A stretch of DNA of 64,000 nucleotides. Origin: Aradus depressus (taxonomy: Eukaryota > Arthropoda > Insecta > Hemiptera > Aradidae). The first letter of the stretch is position 1, and each line of letters begins with the position of its first letter. The stretch lies in contig OY759225.1 of the NCBI GenBank assembly GCA_963662175.1, forward strand, positions 11,897,601-11,961,600. Direction: 5' to 3'. The notes under the pieces are model-generated. The model was given only the letters and a program-made list of their open reading frames with translations, ran no database searches and was not told the origin of the DNA. This document shows, piece after piece, positions 42,256 through 53,859 of the stretch. Made by a program: the position numbers and the translations under genes.

Positions 42256-42766
42256 AGCTTTATTTAAACTGCACAAGAGTATCGATAGGGTCAGAACATT
42301 GTATACAATTTACTTGAGAACTACTTATGTATATCGAGTTTAGTCAAAATCGATTCATTAGTTTTGTATGTTTTAATGATGAATATACTCACAAACATTT
42401 CATTTGATTTTCATGGTCTCATTTTTCACTCTGATCTAAAAAAAAAAACGCAAATACCAACATCGAATTTTATAATGTAAAATTCTCTTTCTACGGGAAA
42501 GTAAAAATGATGTTCTTTGCATCTGTAATAATTTATGGTATTTACCCTAAGCTTATTAGGGTTTGAAAGCTGCTTACCGAAGCGAGGGGGAATTTAATGG
42601 GAAATCGGTGTATTGGTTGTAATGATAATTCCGGGACAGCTTTACCTACCTATAGGAGGCAAATGTTACCCACTACTGATCAGACACTCTGAATTAATAT
42701 TATCACAAATTTAAGTTTGTGATGTTTAAAATTTCTAATAAAATTGTATTCTTTAGCTGCAATCGG

Positions 42767-43400
42767 CTATCTCAGCTTAGGTCTCTCTTGCCGTCTTACT
42801 CCATGAATGGGCTCCATTAGCAGCTTCTTCGGCATTTCCTCAGCTTCCATCCTGGCGACATGTCCTGCCCATCTTAACCGCCCAATCTTCATGACTTTCA
42901 GGACATCTGGTTCTTTATATAGTTCGGAGAGCTCCTGGTTGTTGCGTCTGCGCCATGCATGGCCCACACACTCGATATGTTTCTTAAACTTCTCTGGGAT
43001 GTTCTACTGTTGTTTAATTTCGGCATTTCTAAAAGAGGTGTCTTCTTATTTTTTTTCTGACAATATTTCCGGACTCTTATAAGTCCCTTCTTCAGGTCAC
43101 TATGAACGGGTTCATAATATTAAATGAAATATTGTCAGAAAAAAAATAAGAAGACACCTCTGGAAGAAATGCCGGAATTAAACAACACTACTTGCACTCC
43201 TCCAAATTTTCTGCGTAGAACCTTCCTTTCGAACACCAGTAGGCTCTGTTCGCTCATTTTTGAAGTTGTACAGGTTTCTGAGTCATACTGAAGAACTGGG
43301 CGGATAAGGGTCTTATATAGATTGACTTTAGTCTGTCTGGATATGTGGTTGCTTCTGAAGTGCTTTTGCTGAGATCATAATAGCACAGATTTTCTTCCTT
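42767..43400 (-). pseudogene. RTE-like LINE C-terminus, split
   Basis: 43190-43345 reads L-Y-K-T-L-I-R-P-V-L-Q-Y-D-S-E-T and S-L-L-V-F-E-R-K-V-L-R-R-K-F-G. 42767-42967 reads V-M-K-I-G-R-L-R-W-A-G-H-V-A-R-M-E. These are the RT-end and RLRWAGHVARM motifs of RTE/Proto2-like LINEs. The fold-back at 43009-43186 separates them. Confidence 0.85.
43009..43186 (-). mobile_element. Fold-back PLE-type tail, family E
   Basis: Arms GTTGTTTAATTTCGGCATTT and AAATGCCGGAATTAAACAAC, about 60 bp each. The minus-strand centre carries CCTGAAGAAGGGACTTATAA followed by GAGTCCGGAAAT, the recurring hairpin motif. It sits inside a LINE, so it is a separate insertion. Confidence 0.75.
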
Positions 43401-43429
43401 ATCTCAGTTTCGTTAGCATTGTCTATTTA

Positions 43430-43535
43430 GAATCTGGAGGTCAGAAAACATGAAATTCCGTTTAAAATTAAACATCGAATTGTTGGCCGATTGCATAACT
43501 TCTTCTATACTTCGTATAGCTGCGAAGTAAAAACA
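43430..43535 (-). repeat. PR family head, minus
   Basis: CGGAATTTCATG-type block inverted, CATAACTTCTTCTATACTTC and GTATAGCTGCGAAGT. Confidence 0.7.
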
Positions 43536-43635
43536 GTGTTTTTCCTACAGATTTGAAAGGAATAGGGAGAGGAATTTAATAATAATAATTATTATAGATA
43601 TTTATTATCTTCTATAAGACATTAAACAATTTAGG

Positions 43636-43976
43636 GGGGTTAGGGTTTATGACTCATGCCCGGGCTTTAACTACGAGGTCATATCGCCTACTACCAGCGC
43701 GCTCTTTCGTCACTCTGGTGGACATGAGCCCGATTCTACTCCGGCAGTCCTAAATTTTGCCTACCCTAAATTTTTATTCACCTAGGGTAGGGGTCTTTAA
43801 CGAGTATCTGACATCGTACATTCTCGGGATCATCGCTTAACGTCCCATCCGAAGGACGGCATGCTTAAGTTTATTTTGCCTCCCAGATAAAATAAACTAA
43901 GGGCCTCGGTCGGGTTTCGAACCCACGTTCTTCAGCTCAGAAGTCAAGCACGCATACCACTGAGCTACCGGCGCCC
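43636..43976 (-). mobile_element. Full SINE-1
   Basis: Tail GGGGTTAGGGTTTATGACTC is a mutated telomere-type tail. Body and head complete to GCGCCCTC. Flanks AAACAATTTA and ATACAATTTA may be the target duplication. Confidence 0.9.
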
Positions 43977-43979
43977 TCA

Positions 43980-44450
43980 ATATACAATTTATAAAAGTAG
44001 GTAATCTATATTCCTAAACTTCTTTGTAATTATTTACCTTTCAATTTTTATTGGTTTGCAACCTCACTTTATAGTCATGAAAGGGAGATCGGGGCGCACA
44101 GATCACCCTTAACATCCGCTATGCCACTAGTTAGATTGATTCAGGGGTATGTCTGAACAGATGGATGTGGATGGAGACTGAGAGGAAGGTTGAAGCCGTT
44201 GTTGTGACCGCTAAGCACGTTTTGTTGGGGTTCGTGAGTCGGTTCAATAAGTTGGTTACTTGACCGAGAGAGGCCGTTCATCATTCACTTTCCTCAAGGA
44301 CTGACCGACTTTACAGGGTCGTTAACTTAAGCTTCAGTCAATCAATAGGAATATTGATAATTTGTTGGTTACTGGGGGGGAGGGAGAGAGAGTGTGTAAA
44401 TTATTTTTTGCACTCTAAAGTGTATACAATTCTTTATTTAGAATATTTAC
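43980..44450. other. Anonymous sequence
   Basis: No recognised gene; GC content is locally higher at 44060-44340. Confidence 0.4.
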
Positions 44451-44451
44451 A

Positions 44452-44656
44452 ATTTTTTTTTTTTTGGCCTAATGTACGATGCATATTAGCAATGACTCTC
44501 ATTAATGGTGTTTTACCTAATTATTTTCGACATCCGGGAGGAAGTTTTATCTACGAAATAAAACTCACTCCCGGATGGGATTCGAACCCGCAAACCAAGG
44601 TGAGACCATGCGACCAAAACCCTACGCTCTAGCCCGGACAGCCACCATGGCTCCCT
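44452..44656 (-). mobile_element. Full SINE-2, about 205 bp
   Basis: On the minus strand: GGGAGCCATGGTGGCTGTCC start, TAGAGCGTAGGGTTTTGGTC, B box GGGTTCGAATCCCATCCGGG, body, and a 13-bp poly-A. Best SINE-2 copy for a consensus. Confidence 0.87.
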
Positions 44657-44705
44657 ATAATCGGTATAAACCATAAGTAAAGATGAATGATACATTAAAA
44701 AAAAA

Positions 44706-44898
44706 GTTAAGCAATGGTCCCGAGCCTGTACGATGTCAGATACTCGTTAAAGACCCCTAGCCATAGGTGAATAAAAATTTAGAATATGCAAAATTTAGGA
44801 CTCCCGCAGTAGAGTCGGACTCATGTCCACCAGACGAAAGAGCGTTCTGGTAGTAGGCGATATGACCTCATGGCATGAGTCATAAAACCTAACCTAAC
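44706..44898 (+). mobile_element. 5'-truncated SINE-1, telomere-type tail
   Basis: Starts within the Nin-DC-like block after an A run and ends CATAAAACCTAACCTAAC. 5' truncation fits target-primed reverse transcription. Confidence 0.88.
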
Positions 44899-45029
44899 TA
44901 TTCATTTTAGACAAAATGGGCGATTGATGTAAGAGGAGGAGCTTTGGGGAGTATAACTATAGCCGTTGATGACTTTTTTTTCTTCAATCAATATCGAATT
45001 CTTGATCGATTGTATAATTTCCCGCGTAC

Positions 45030-45770
45030 AATTCTCACCCATTGTTATTCCTATGCTGAGTAGAACTGATGAAGCGTATACTGTATGCTTCTTTAATTGA
45101 TCAATTGATCAACTTCAGACCCCTCTTTGTAGACCCCCGGCTCTAGAAATCACAGGCCATAGTACACTTAAATCGTGTATTTCCATTGAAATTTACATTT
45201 TTTTTTTTTTTATTGATTGTACAACTTCACTGTGCAGAAAGTAGCAGTAAAAATGCAACATAAAATATTGCAATGTGACATGTCACGTGCAGAAAGTGTA
45301 ATAAGCTTGATATAGAAACACAACATTGACAAAGTCCGTGAGTTCTAGTTGAAGAGCTTTTAAACTTTCAGTAAAGTTGCAAGGAACTTCGTTAGTTGCA
45401 AGCCTCTCCTTGTTACTTGTTCCATAACTCAGAGTTGGAAGACTCATCAAATATTATATTTTCACTAGATCATTTACGATAATTATAATTGACAACTACA
45501 TAATTAGAATCAGCTTAGTAAGTTCGTTCTTGAGATAGGACACTGAAGGGTGTTCTGTTCTTTGACAGATAGAGGTGAACAGGTAATGTTGGATGATAGA
45601 ATGTACAGAAAGAGATGAAAGATAGAGATGAACAGGTAGAGATAAACAAATAAAGATGACTAATCCGAGTGTACTAAGCACTCTCAAAACATTAACTTCT
45701 GACACACCCCCTCCAACCTACCTTATTGGCGTTTCCCGTGTTAGAACACCCAGCGGTCATTCCCGGAACC
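45030..45770. other. Anonymous sequence, possible LTR rejected
   Basis: Nothing firm. The repeated purine phrases GATGAACAGGTAGAGAT and GAGGTGAACAGGTAATG are minor. See rejected list for the LTR idea. Confidence 0.4.
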
Positions 45771-45773
45771 ACG

Positions 45774-46090
45774 TTATACTGCCTTCTTTACCCTCCGCCA
45801 GAAGGCAACGAATCGACTGAACTCCGGGTCATCAGCCTCATTCATCAGCTTCCGAGGATTCAGTCCCAGGTATGATCCTGTCCGGCGTATCAACTTCACC
45901 CTAGGCGCATCATACAGCGGGCATTCGAGAACTACGTGTTTTGCAGTCTCTACCCCACTGCACGAGCAGTTCGGGTTGTCCTTTTTCTTGAAAAAGAAGA
46001 ACATGGAGTTGAAATCTTCGTGATCTGATAGTATCAGGGACGTCCAATGGTCCGGCTTTACCCAAACAGACTCAAGTCTGTTATTTCCAT
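45774..46090 (-). pseudogene. LINE ORF2 C-terminus
   Basis: Open from the MITE junction to a stop: E-S-V-W-V-K-P-D-H-W-T-S-L, then N-C-S-C-S-G-V-E-T-A-K-H-V-V-L-E-C-P-L-Y, ending W-R-R-V-K-K-A-V. The C.C.G.ET..HV..ECP knuckle is that of I/R1-type LINEs. The MITE at 46093 cuts its 5' side; related sequence may resume at 46773. Confidence 0.8.
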
Positions 46091-46092
46091 TA

Positions 46093-46770
46093 CAGTAGAA
46101 CCTCTATAAGTCGAACATCAAGGGAGACGCCAAAATAATCGAGTTATTGAGTTTTCGACTTATGGAGGATTTCGACAGGCGGATTTTGATTCGACTTGTA
46201 GAGGTTAAGATTCATTCTAAGTAATTTTGAGTTAGAGAGGTGAAATAAATAAAAATTCAAGTTACAGAGGTAACAAACATATTTATATTTATTATATATC
46301 AACATTATTTCAAAACATCCTTAAAATAAAAAATACGTAATATACGTATGTATTAAAAAAAGTCAGTAGGTAATTTTTTTTTGTTTTAGATAATTGGTAA
46401 TCCTATTTATTGTATACTTCTAAATTGTTTTCTAAGAAACAATGGTGTACATTGTCGGCAAATTCTTAAAGTCGGTAACTTATTTTTCTTCGAGCTATAG
46501 AGGTAATAAGTTTGAAATAATCGAGTTGTAAAGGTTGTAAAATAAAACATTGCTATGTTTGAGATACAGAGGTTCCAATTTATTTTTTCGAGTTATAGAG
46601 GGCAAATATGTACCAAAATGGCTTGTTGGGACTCACTGATTATTTCGACTAATAGAGGGTTGAGATTTCGAGTAATGGAGGTTTTGGGGCTTGAAGGGAA
46701 AGGAACAAAACTTTTTTTCGAGTTTTGGAGGTTTTCGACTCACGAGGTTCGACTTAAAGAGGTTCTACTG
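46093..46770. mobile_element. pogo-type MITE, 678 bp, copy 2
   Basis: Opposite orientation to copy 1 at 23932, nearly the same length, TA at both ends (46091-46092, 46771-46772). Same internal TCGA-containing motif arrays. Confidence 0.92.
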
Positions 46771-46772
46771 TA

Positions 46773-47175
46773 TCTCCTAAGTCAGCAAACCTCTGATTCC
46801 TAAGGCTGACTCCTATGAGATAGTTCTCGTCTTCCTATAAGCCTCTCTCTCCACTGGACAGATTGTTACTCTTCTGTTTCATCAGTCCAGTTTTTTACAA
46901 TTCATTCATATACAATTCATTATTGTTATCATGTTTCACATTATTATTCATACTTGTTTTTCTAATTTTTATTTTTTTATTTCTCTTTATCATTTTTCAC
47001 TAGTTTATTATATTGTTTTACTCATTGCCTGTTTTTAACATTTAATATTTATTCCTAGAAACCTCTTTTCTTTTCTTTTTATTCTTCTCAACTGGTTGAT
47101 ACTTGTATACTCTTGATTATTCCTCATGTTATTATTCTTAGGGGACGTATGTCCCAGAATAAAGATTATTTTTCA
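46773..47175 (-). repeat. LINE-like sequence and 3' terminus
   Basis: 46773-46895 matches 14405-14515 inverted. 47135-47175 has GGGACGTATGTCCCAGAATA, like the terminus at 1304. Confidence 0.5.
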
Positions 47176-47577
47176 TTTCATTTTAAGTCTGACGTTTGGA
47201 AAGTTAGCTCAGGTCGTTCGGCCGTCTTAGGATCGTGACTGCTGCCATTTCTCTATTATTCTCTGGTCTGGACTGTCCGGGTAGTTCCTTCTCCAGGGCT
47301 CGTCGGTATCTTTGACACTACAAATTGTTGGATTTATTTTTTTTGAAATGGATAGAAAGAAACTGACCTTCCCTCTACCCCCGATTTTCGGAAACTGATC
47401 TACCTCTATGAAAAATGTCATCATCACACCCATACTTGGTTCGTGTTCAAGTCCTGTGAAATGAGACATAGGGCCCTGCCCACTCTTATTTCGATTCAAA
47501 TAAGTCTGTGAACTGTTAGAGGGTAGCGTTATGTCACTTTAATATCGAATGCATGTCATTAATCGACTCTAGAAGTA

Positions 47578-47690
47578 AGTTTTTACTCCCCCAGCTCTAC
47601 AATGTATAGGGGGATGTTGAGTTTTCACCGGTATAATCAAGTTTTCCCATCCTCTGATAACAAAAATCGATCAAGTGCAAACTATACTTA
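47578..47690 (+). repeat. PR family head
   Basis: CCCCCAGCTCTACAATGTATAG palindrome relic, then TTGAGTTTTCACCGGTATAA. Confidence 0.6.
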
Positions 47691-47704
47691 AGTGCCCATA
47701 ATTT

Positions 47705-48020
47705 GGGGGGGGGGGGGGGGGGGGGGATGCGTGCTTGACTTCTGAGCTCAAGAACGTGGGTTCGTAACCCGACCAAGGCCCTTAGTTTATTTTATCTTTA
47801 GCACGCCGTCCTTCGTATGGGACGTTAAGCGATGGTCCCGAGCCTGTACGATGTCAGGTACTCGTTAAAGACCCGTATCCTAGTTGAATAAAATTTAGGG
47901 TAGGCAAAATTTAGGACTCCCATAGTAGAGTCGGGCGCATGTCCACCAGAGTGACGCCCTGGTAGTAGGCGATATGACCTCGTAGTTAAAGCCCGGGCAT
48001 GAGTCATAAAACCTAACCTA
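47705..48020 (+). mobile_element. SINE-1 with a 22-bp poly-G at its 5' end
   Basis: The G run (47705-47726) replaces the first bases of the SINE; the copy then reads ATGCGTGCTTGACTTCTGAG, lacking the A box, and ends CATAAAACCTAACCTA. Confidence 0.88.
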
Positions 48021-48034
48021 TACTAAAACAAATG

Positions 48035-48490
48035 GTTCAGCAGTTATAAAGAAATAAACAATTGAATTGTTTACAACAATTGATCGCGCTAGAATTTTTC
48101 AATGCTGATAATTTTGGCTCCATATACACCTAATTCTCAATGTTCAAGGTTTTTTTTCAGATTTTTCTGAGCGAATTTTTGGTGATAGGGGTGGGGGACA
48201 GCTATTTTTAAGTGTTTTTTCCCGAAAAATGATATCACGTATATTGTTCAATTTGTGCTTCAATAAGCTTTCATTTGAGACCCAACACGATGCCTTTCAA
48301 AATAAGACTGCCCTGAAATTAACCCCCAGAATCAAAATTCAACTTTTTATACTTCAAGTCTATAATTGGGCCACCACACTCAATCAAATTTTTACATCGA
48401 ATAGTTTTCAGAGACTGTGACATACTGACGGACACCGAAGTGATTCCATAAGTGTTCTGTTTTGCTAATGGCATGGAACACTAAAAAAAA
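48035..48490 (+). repeat. Dispersed repeat ending GGAACACTAAAA, copy 2
   Basis: Relative of 15340-15795, with the same terminal hairpin and internal GATCGCGCTAGAATTTTTC. Confidence 0.75.
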
Positions 48491-48499
48491 TTCATTTCT

Positions 48500-49140
48500 A
48501 TATATCAATTTAATGATTATTTATAATATTTCTGAACTTATAAGGGAAAACAATCGATAAAAAAATCATTACTAGCATTCCCTAGATTGCTGACTATATC
48601 AACAGGTCTCTCGGCCATCGACGCCTCAGTAATCAGGGAGGATTGTCTGGATGGGTACCGCGCATGACAGGAGTCAAGCGGCATGATTAACAGGGGAACA
48701 GAATGGTACTACGTTAGAAACGTAGTAAGAAGCATCGACAATCTCTCGGAGGAATTGGAATTGGAACTGTACGCGCTAGATGAATGGCTTACTCCAAAGT
48801 ATATACGCTTACAATTCAACTTTTATACCCTAACGAATTTATTCATTCTTCATGAATATAAATTCAAAAAAAAAAAAAAAAAAGAAAGAAAAAAAGTAAT
48901 ACCAATCGGAAATCCATTATTCCATTGAATAAGAAAGTCTTCAATTGTGGAATTGAAGACTGTATTTGAATATCCAGACAATTTAAGACTACATTTTCAA
49001 GATAATTTTATTTTAAAACATTTTTTCTTATTTTTCCCCCCTGTCGTTTCTCTCCATTTGTAAGATGTTATTTAATTTCAGATTATTTAGCTACAGGAGA
49101 GGATTTAAAAGCTTCAACAATTCTTTTTAAAATTATTATT
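48500..49140. other. Anonymous sequence
   Basis: A 17-bp poly-A at 48868 and no recognised gene. Confidence 0.4.
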
Positions 49141-49145
49141 ATTTA

Positions 49146-49255
49146 GGGGCCATGGTGGCCGTGCGGGCTAGAGCGTAGATCGTATATTTTTGGTCGCATG
49201 AGAAACTTGGTTTGCGGGTTCAAATCCCGTTCGGGAGTGAGTTTTATTTCGTAGT
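49146..49255 (+). mobile_element. 3'-truncated SINE-2
   Basis: GGGGCCATGGTGGCCGTGCG start, GCGGGTTCAAATCCCGTTCG, ends at TTTATTTCGTAG. Confidence 0.82.
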
Positions 49256-49423
49256 GTGATGTAAAAAATGTACACACATTAAAATTATTAATATATTAAA
49301 AAATCAATTATTGTTATTGTATAAAAACAGATGTTAGGAGTGAAGTAACATAAATATACGAAGATGGACTGGTCGAATTTTGTTTTAAAACGAAATGTGA
49401 ACAACCAATGAATGGACAACAGA

Positions 49424-49766
49424 AGACGACGGTCAGCTGTTTTAAATAGTGTGAGACAGTCTAAGTTGAGAGGTGGAAGTGGACAGTCTAGGGAGAGAAG
49501 TGTTTTTAGACATAAGGTGAAGTGAATCAGTCTAACTGAGAGAATATGTAGAGATGTAGAAGAAAAATAACAGTAAAGTAGATGCGCAAAGATACTTTTA
49601 TTTAAATATAAATAAATAAAAGTACCTTTGCGCATCTACTTTACTGTTATTTTACTCCTACATGGTTCACTTCACCTCAAGTCTAAAAACAGTTTCTCTC
49701 TTGACTGTCCATTTCCACCTCTCAACTTAGACTGTCTCACACCATTTAAAACAGCTTTCGTCGTCG
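49424..49766. repeat. Long inverted repeat, arms about 150 bp
   Basis: Left arm (GTGTGAGACAGTCTAAGTTG, TAAAGTAGATGCGCAAAGAT) and right arm (ATCTACTTTACTGTTA, CAACTTAGACTGTCTCACAC) pair over nearly their whole length around an AT-rich loop at about 49603-49617. A few indels separate the arms. Confidence 0.88.
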
Positions 49767-49834
49767 AAAATGCAACTTCGAATTTCTGGCTGATTACATA
49801 ACTACCCCTATACTTCTCATAGGTAAGATAGTAA

Positions 49835-50169
49835 AAGTATGCTTCTTTACTTTTAATTTATTTTAGAAACAATTCCATCCACAGCTTTCTTTAGAAAACT
49901 TTTTTTTGAATAATCAATTACCTCCATAAGGGTGTTTTTTTTTAATGTACCGCAAATAAAAGTGTCTTATATTAGTTACAAATATGTCAGATTGCGTCAA
50001 GACATAACTTATGTAACCAACTTTCGGTCAGGAAGTTCGAAAAAGTTTTTTTGATGAAAAGATGAAACTTACAAAGTAGATAAACTTACATTATATGGCA
50101 AGATAGCGCATCTCACCAAACTGATGGTATTATGTTAACTTTTCAAAACTTTTTGATATTACAAGAAAG
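49835..50169. other. AT-rich spacer
   Basis: A PR head fragment precedes it (49763-49833, minus). No gene seen. Confidence 0.45.
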
Positions 50170-50289
50170 AAAAAAGTTGGTTAATCACCGGCAGTGTACT
50201 TCCCCAGCTTGAATTCATAGCTAAGTTTTTGTACTGTTGTCATATCTTTCAGTGGATACCGTTGTCACTGGCTGCTGGTCGAGTACTGT

Positions 50290-50476
50290 GGGCGAACGCA
50301 CATCCAATCACCCAACACTACATAAACTCGTGGCGTTCCGACACATGATACACAGACTGAAGAATACACCTCTGACTACAGACAAATACGACATAGAATT
50401 GAACACAATCTACGACATAGCACAACAACGGCTACACACGCACAACAATAGACAAACTAATATTACAATACAATAA
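50290..50476 (+). pseudogene. PLE RT C-terminal linker remnant
   Basis: Reads S-N-H-P-T-L-H-K-L-V-A-F-R-H-M-I-H-R-L-K-N-T-P-L and Y-D-I-E-L-N-T-I-Y-D-I-A. The HP..HK.A..R.M..R....PL pattern follows the RT core in Penelope-like proteins. The RT core itself is missing (5' truncated). Confidence 0.8.
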
Positions 50477-50522
50477 CAAACGACAGCACACAGAAACTAA
50501 CCAACAGCCAACACCACGTTGC

Positions 50523-50921
50523 ATGTTCACTTTCACAGGAACAGAAACTTACAGACTTACAAACCTATTCCACAAAGAAGGCTTTTTAACAGCACTACGT
50601 ACTGACAACACATTACGGTATAACTTAAATACCAACATAGACAAAACAGACACTTTGGGTACAAGTGGGGTCTACAAACTGACATGTACCTGTAACCACA
50701 CATACATTGGACAAACAGAACGAACACTCAAAACCAGATATTCATTCAGACTCAACAAACGAGACTCAAACTTAAGTTACCACCTGCACGACCCCACCAA
50801 CATCCAGAACAGCATGACCCTTTTACACCGACAACAGAAAGGACGGAGACTTGACATACTAGAAAACATGCAAATATACAAATACGTACTGCGACCAACA
50901 ACATCATTAACGAACAACTAA
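50523..50921 (+). pseudogene. PLE GIY-YIG endonuclease domain
   Basis: A 132-codon frame. Linker T-N-L-F-H-K-E-G-F-L-T-A-L-R-T-D-N-T-L; then S-G-V-Y-K-L-T-C-T-C-N-H-T-Y-I-G-Q-T-E-R-T-L-K-T-R. SGVYKL.C.C..TYIGQT.R.LK.R matches the GIY-YIG nuclease that nicks target DNA for PLE insertion. The Gly in QTGR is Glu here, and the downstream H...H and E residues partly remain. It is separated from the RT remnant by a stop. Confidence 0.88.
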
Positions 50922-51599
50922 ACACAAAATCTGACACTATTTTCATCCCACTCAAACTACTTCCGCATACTCACAAACGGAAAAGACCAGAAGACGGACC
51001 CAACCAAGCGACATAGGACACAATACCCATAGATACATCATACATTATACTAATACATACACTCCCAGACATGAGACATTGATCCACCAACTTTGTCTAC
51101 ATAATTACACTTGTAAACAGACTACCTGAGACCAAACTCATAGACAAACAGACTACCTGAGACCAAACTCATAGACAAAGACTACCTGAGACGGACCAGA
51201 GATAAACAAATTACCTGAAAATAAGACAACAAACACGGACTAACCTCAGTACAACATTAACAGTGGCTTGAAGATGATTTCTTCGCTCGCCCATAGTACT
51301 CACCCAGCAGCCAGTGACGACGGTATCCACCGAAAGGTATGACAACAGTAACATGTTTACTGGCGGAACTAACCCCTTAGATTATATAAGTTTTTGTACT
51401 TCAAAACCAATCCGTTTGGTCCAGTTATCAATACTTACATAGAAGACTTCTGAATCACCATATTAAATTATGTGTCGATATATTCATTACGGCAGATATA
51501 AGGCTTTTTAAGTTCTCCTCTGATTCTCCCTTCCCTTAGACCGATTTGGCTGAAAATCTATAGATGTCATCCTTAGAAGGTTCAGTACATATAAAATTT

Positions 51600-52060
51600 T
51601 TAAATTTCTGAAAAGAAATGTTGACAGATTACATAACTTCTTGTATACTTTTTATAGCTGTAGTCATTAGTTTTCAAATTGAAATTGCCTATTATAATAG
51701 TTGATGACACATGGACATATGAATCCATCGTACTAAATGTTTTCGATTTTTTAGTAGAGTTCCTTTCCTGATCTCCTCCCTCCTCTCTTTCTCTTTGACC
51801 GATTCCGCTGAAAATTCAGGTTAAAAAAACCGTGAGCATACCGTCCTTCGCATTGAAAAAAAATATATATATATCTGTGCGTCTGTGAACATGATAACTT
51901 CCGATAGAATGAATGTATCGTCACGAAATTTTATATGTGTATCCAGAACCCTCTAAGGACGACACCTATTGGTTTTCAGCCAATTCCAGCGAAGGGAAGA
52001 GAGGAAAGCTTGACAGAAACTTCGTTTTTATCGACCTGAAGCCTGATTTCCCTTCCTATA
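51600..52060. repeat. PR family, several joined pieces
   Basis: Head pieces, GAACATGATAACTTCCGATA, AACCCTCTAAGGACGACACC and GCCAATTCCAGCGAAGGG; orientation changes between pieces. Confidence 0.6.
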
Positions 52061-52402
52061 GGTTAGGTTTTATGACTCATGCCCGGGCTTTAACTACGAG
52101 GTCATATTGCCTATTACCAGAGCGCTCTTTCGTCACTCTGGTGGACATGAGCCCGATTCTACTGCGGCAGTCCTAAATTTTGCCTACCCTAAATTTTTAT
52201 TCATCTAGGGTAGGGGTCTTTAACGAGTACCTGACATCGTACCGTCTCGGGACCATCGCTTAACGTCCCATACGAAGGACAGGAGTCCTTAAGTTTATTC
52301 TACCTCCCAGATAAAATAAACTAAGGGCCTCGGTCGGGTTTCGAACCGACGATCTTGAGCTCAGAAGACAAGCACGCATACCACTGAGCTATCGGCGCCC
52401 TC
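52061..52402 (-). mobile_element. Full SINE-1, telomere-type tail
   Basis: Flanked by CCTATAG on both sides; a single GGTTAGG unit remains in the tail. Confidence 0.9.
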
Positions 52403-52409
52403 CTATAGT

Positions 52410-52839
52410 GGAAGGTTATCGGATATTTGCTAACGCAATTGAACACTTAGCTTTAAGAAAAAGTATGAAACATTAAACCATATTAAAAATGGGTTTAAGG
52501 ATATTTTTTGCAATCAATTATGTACAAAAAAAATAATTTATTGCCTAAGGGAACATCGTTATACAGTGTTATAATTGGGTGTCTTCTGTGACACGTGAGC
52601 TCCTTCTCTCCCCCACACCACAAAAATCCAATAACAAGTCTTATATAGCTCAAATTTGTTTTCGAGTATGATTTATTTTATAGGCCATTTATTCGGTCTA
52701 ATAAGGTTCCTAAGCATATTTAATCGAGTACTTTTTATATTTTTAATGATTTCAAAGTAAATAAGGATTGTTTTTTTTAAAACAACAAACAATTGTTCCG
52801 ATTACAAACCCAGCTATACTGTTTGTTATCTATTTGGTT
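52410..52839. other. AT-rich spacer
   Basis: No gene or known repeat seen. Confidence 0.5.
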
Positions 52840-53830
52840 TTTGCACTCTCTCCAAAGCCAATCGATTGTTCTTGCTAAAACTCGATATTTGACTTCGGAA
52901 TCCTCATACCAAATTTTGTGTCCATACATTCAGTTATTAAGGTATTTAAAACAAGCCCCTTTTCTCTAGCACCCCCCCCCCCCCCCCCCCCTTTCCCTTC
53001 GACCAATTTCGACGAAAATTATTAGATGCCATTCTTTTGGGGGTTTAAAATATATTTAAAAAACATTAAGGCGTAGTCAAGGTCAACGCCGTAGATTTTC
53101 CGTGAAAACATCCAAAAATCGTTTTTCATTTTTTTTCGATGCTGCCGTAGCTCTTACATTTGCTCGGCACTAGACTTTTTAGGTTTTTTAATTTCCTTTT
53201 GATGCGAGCTTTCCTCTGATTTGCGTTTTCTATAATTCTTTTGCAATTTTCAATTTAATACCGATATATTTTTATTGTTTCACTTTGAGTTCTATTAGTG
53301 CTCCTCAAGAACTTTACAATGACACCCGAATCAACGTCCTATTCATACGCTACATTAATTTCTACTTGTACACCACGCTAATTCGCAACAATCATCCGCC
53401 GGCGCCCACACTAGCCCGATAACGTCACAGGCAAAACAAACACGTACAGACATGCTCTATCCATTATGACCTCAACCGTTGTTATCACATTATTAGTCTC
53501 GTAGTTATTATCGATGGTATTTTGTAACACAAGAAAGTTTGACCGGCTATCACTGTGCTTAACGAGCGAATAGACGTTTTCACGTCAAAATGTCATGTCT
53601 ATACATTCATTACATCGGCAGTTATTAGGATTTTTGGGTTGAGGCAGTGGCTCTGATCTCTTTTCGGCTGATTCCGCTGAAAATTAATAGGTGTTGTCCT
53701 TATACAGCTCTGAAATTACATATGAAATTAAAGATATTGTTCTCATGGGGTTTGGATTTTAAATATGAAATTTCATGTGGATATGTTTATTCCATCGACA
53801 GTTATTGGGCTTTTTATGTTAAGTTGTTAA
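52840..53830 (+). repeat. PR family interrupted by element H
   Basis: PR pieces 52840-53045 (with a 20-bp poly-C at 52972) and 53591-53830 (CATCGGCAGTTATTAGGATT) flank element H. Copy 2 of H (26754) also directly follows a PR end. Confidence 0.65.
53063..53590 (-). mobile_element. Hairpin-ended element H, copy 3
   Basis: Ends ACATTAAGGCGTAGTCAAGG + TCAACGCC hairpin and GACGTTTTCACGTC hairpin. The basic ORF is decayed. Confidence 0.75.
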
Positions 53831-53859
53831 GCAGGAAAACTGCTTAAAAACACAAAATG

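Larger units (their letters stand above)
50236..51387 (+). mobile_element. Penelope-like element, 1152 bp, with target duplication
   Basis: Bounded by AAGTTTTTGTACT (50223-50235, 51388-51400). The first 65 bp (GGATACCGTTGTCACTGGCT) are the inverse of 51285-51350, so the 3' region is repeated inverted at the 5' end. The inside encodes the end of the RT linker and a GIY-YIG domain. Three ~30-bp repeats with CTACCTGAGACCAAACTCAT lie at 51119-51215. Confidence 0.88.
50170..51580 (+). repeat. PR family copy split by a PLE
   Basis: PR runs 50170-50235 (GTTGGTTAATCACCGGCAGT) and resumes at 51388 (AAAACCAATCCGTTTGGTCC). The repeated AAGTTTTTGTACT on both sides is the target duplication of the inserted PLE. 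Confidence 0.82.

Noticed and set aside
45030..45720. LTR of a Copia-type element on the minus strand (GGAGGGGG/TGTGTCAGAAG)
   Set aside because: No matching second LTR, primer-binding site or pol gene; the purine tract adjoins LINE sequence.
50752..50955. Minus-strand frame over the PLE
   Set aside because: Antisense shadow of the GIY-YIG domain.
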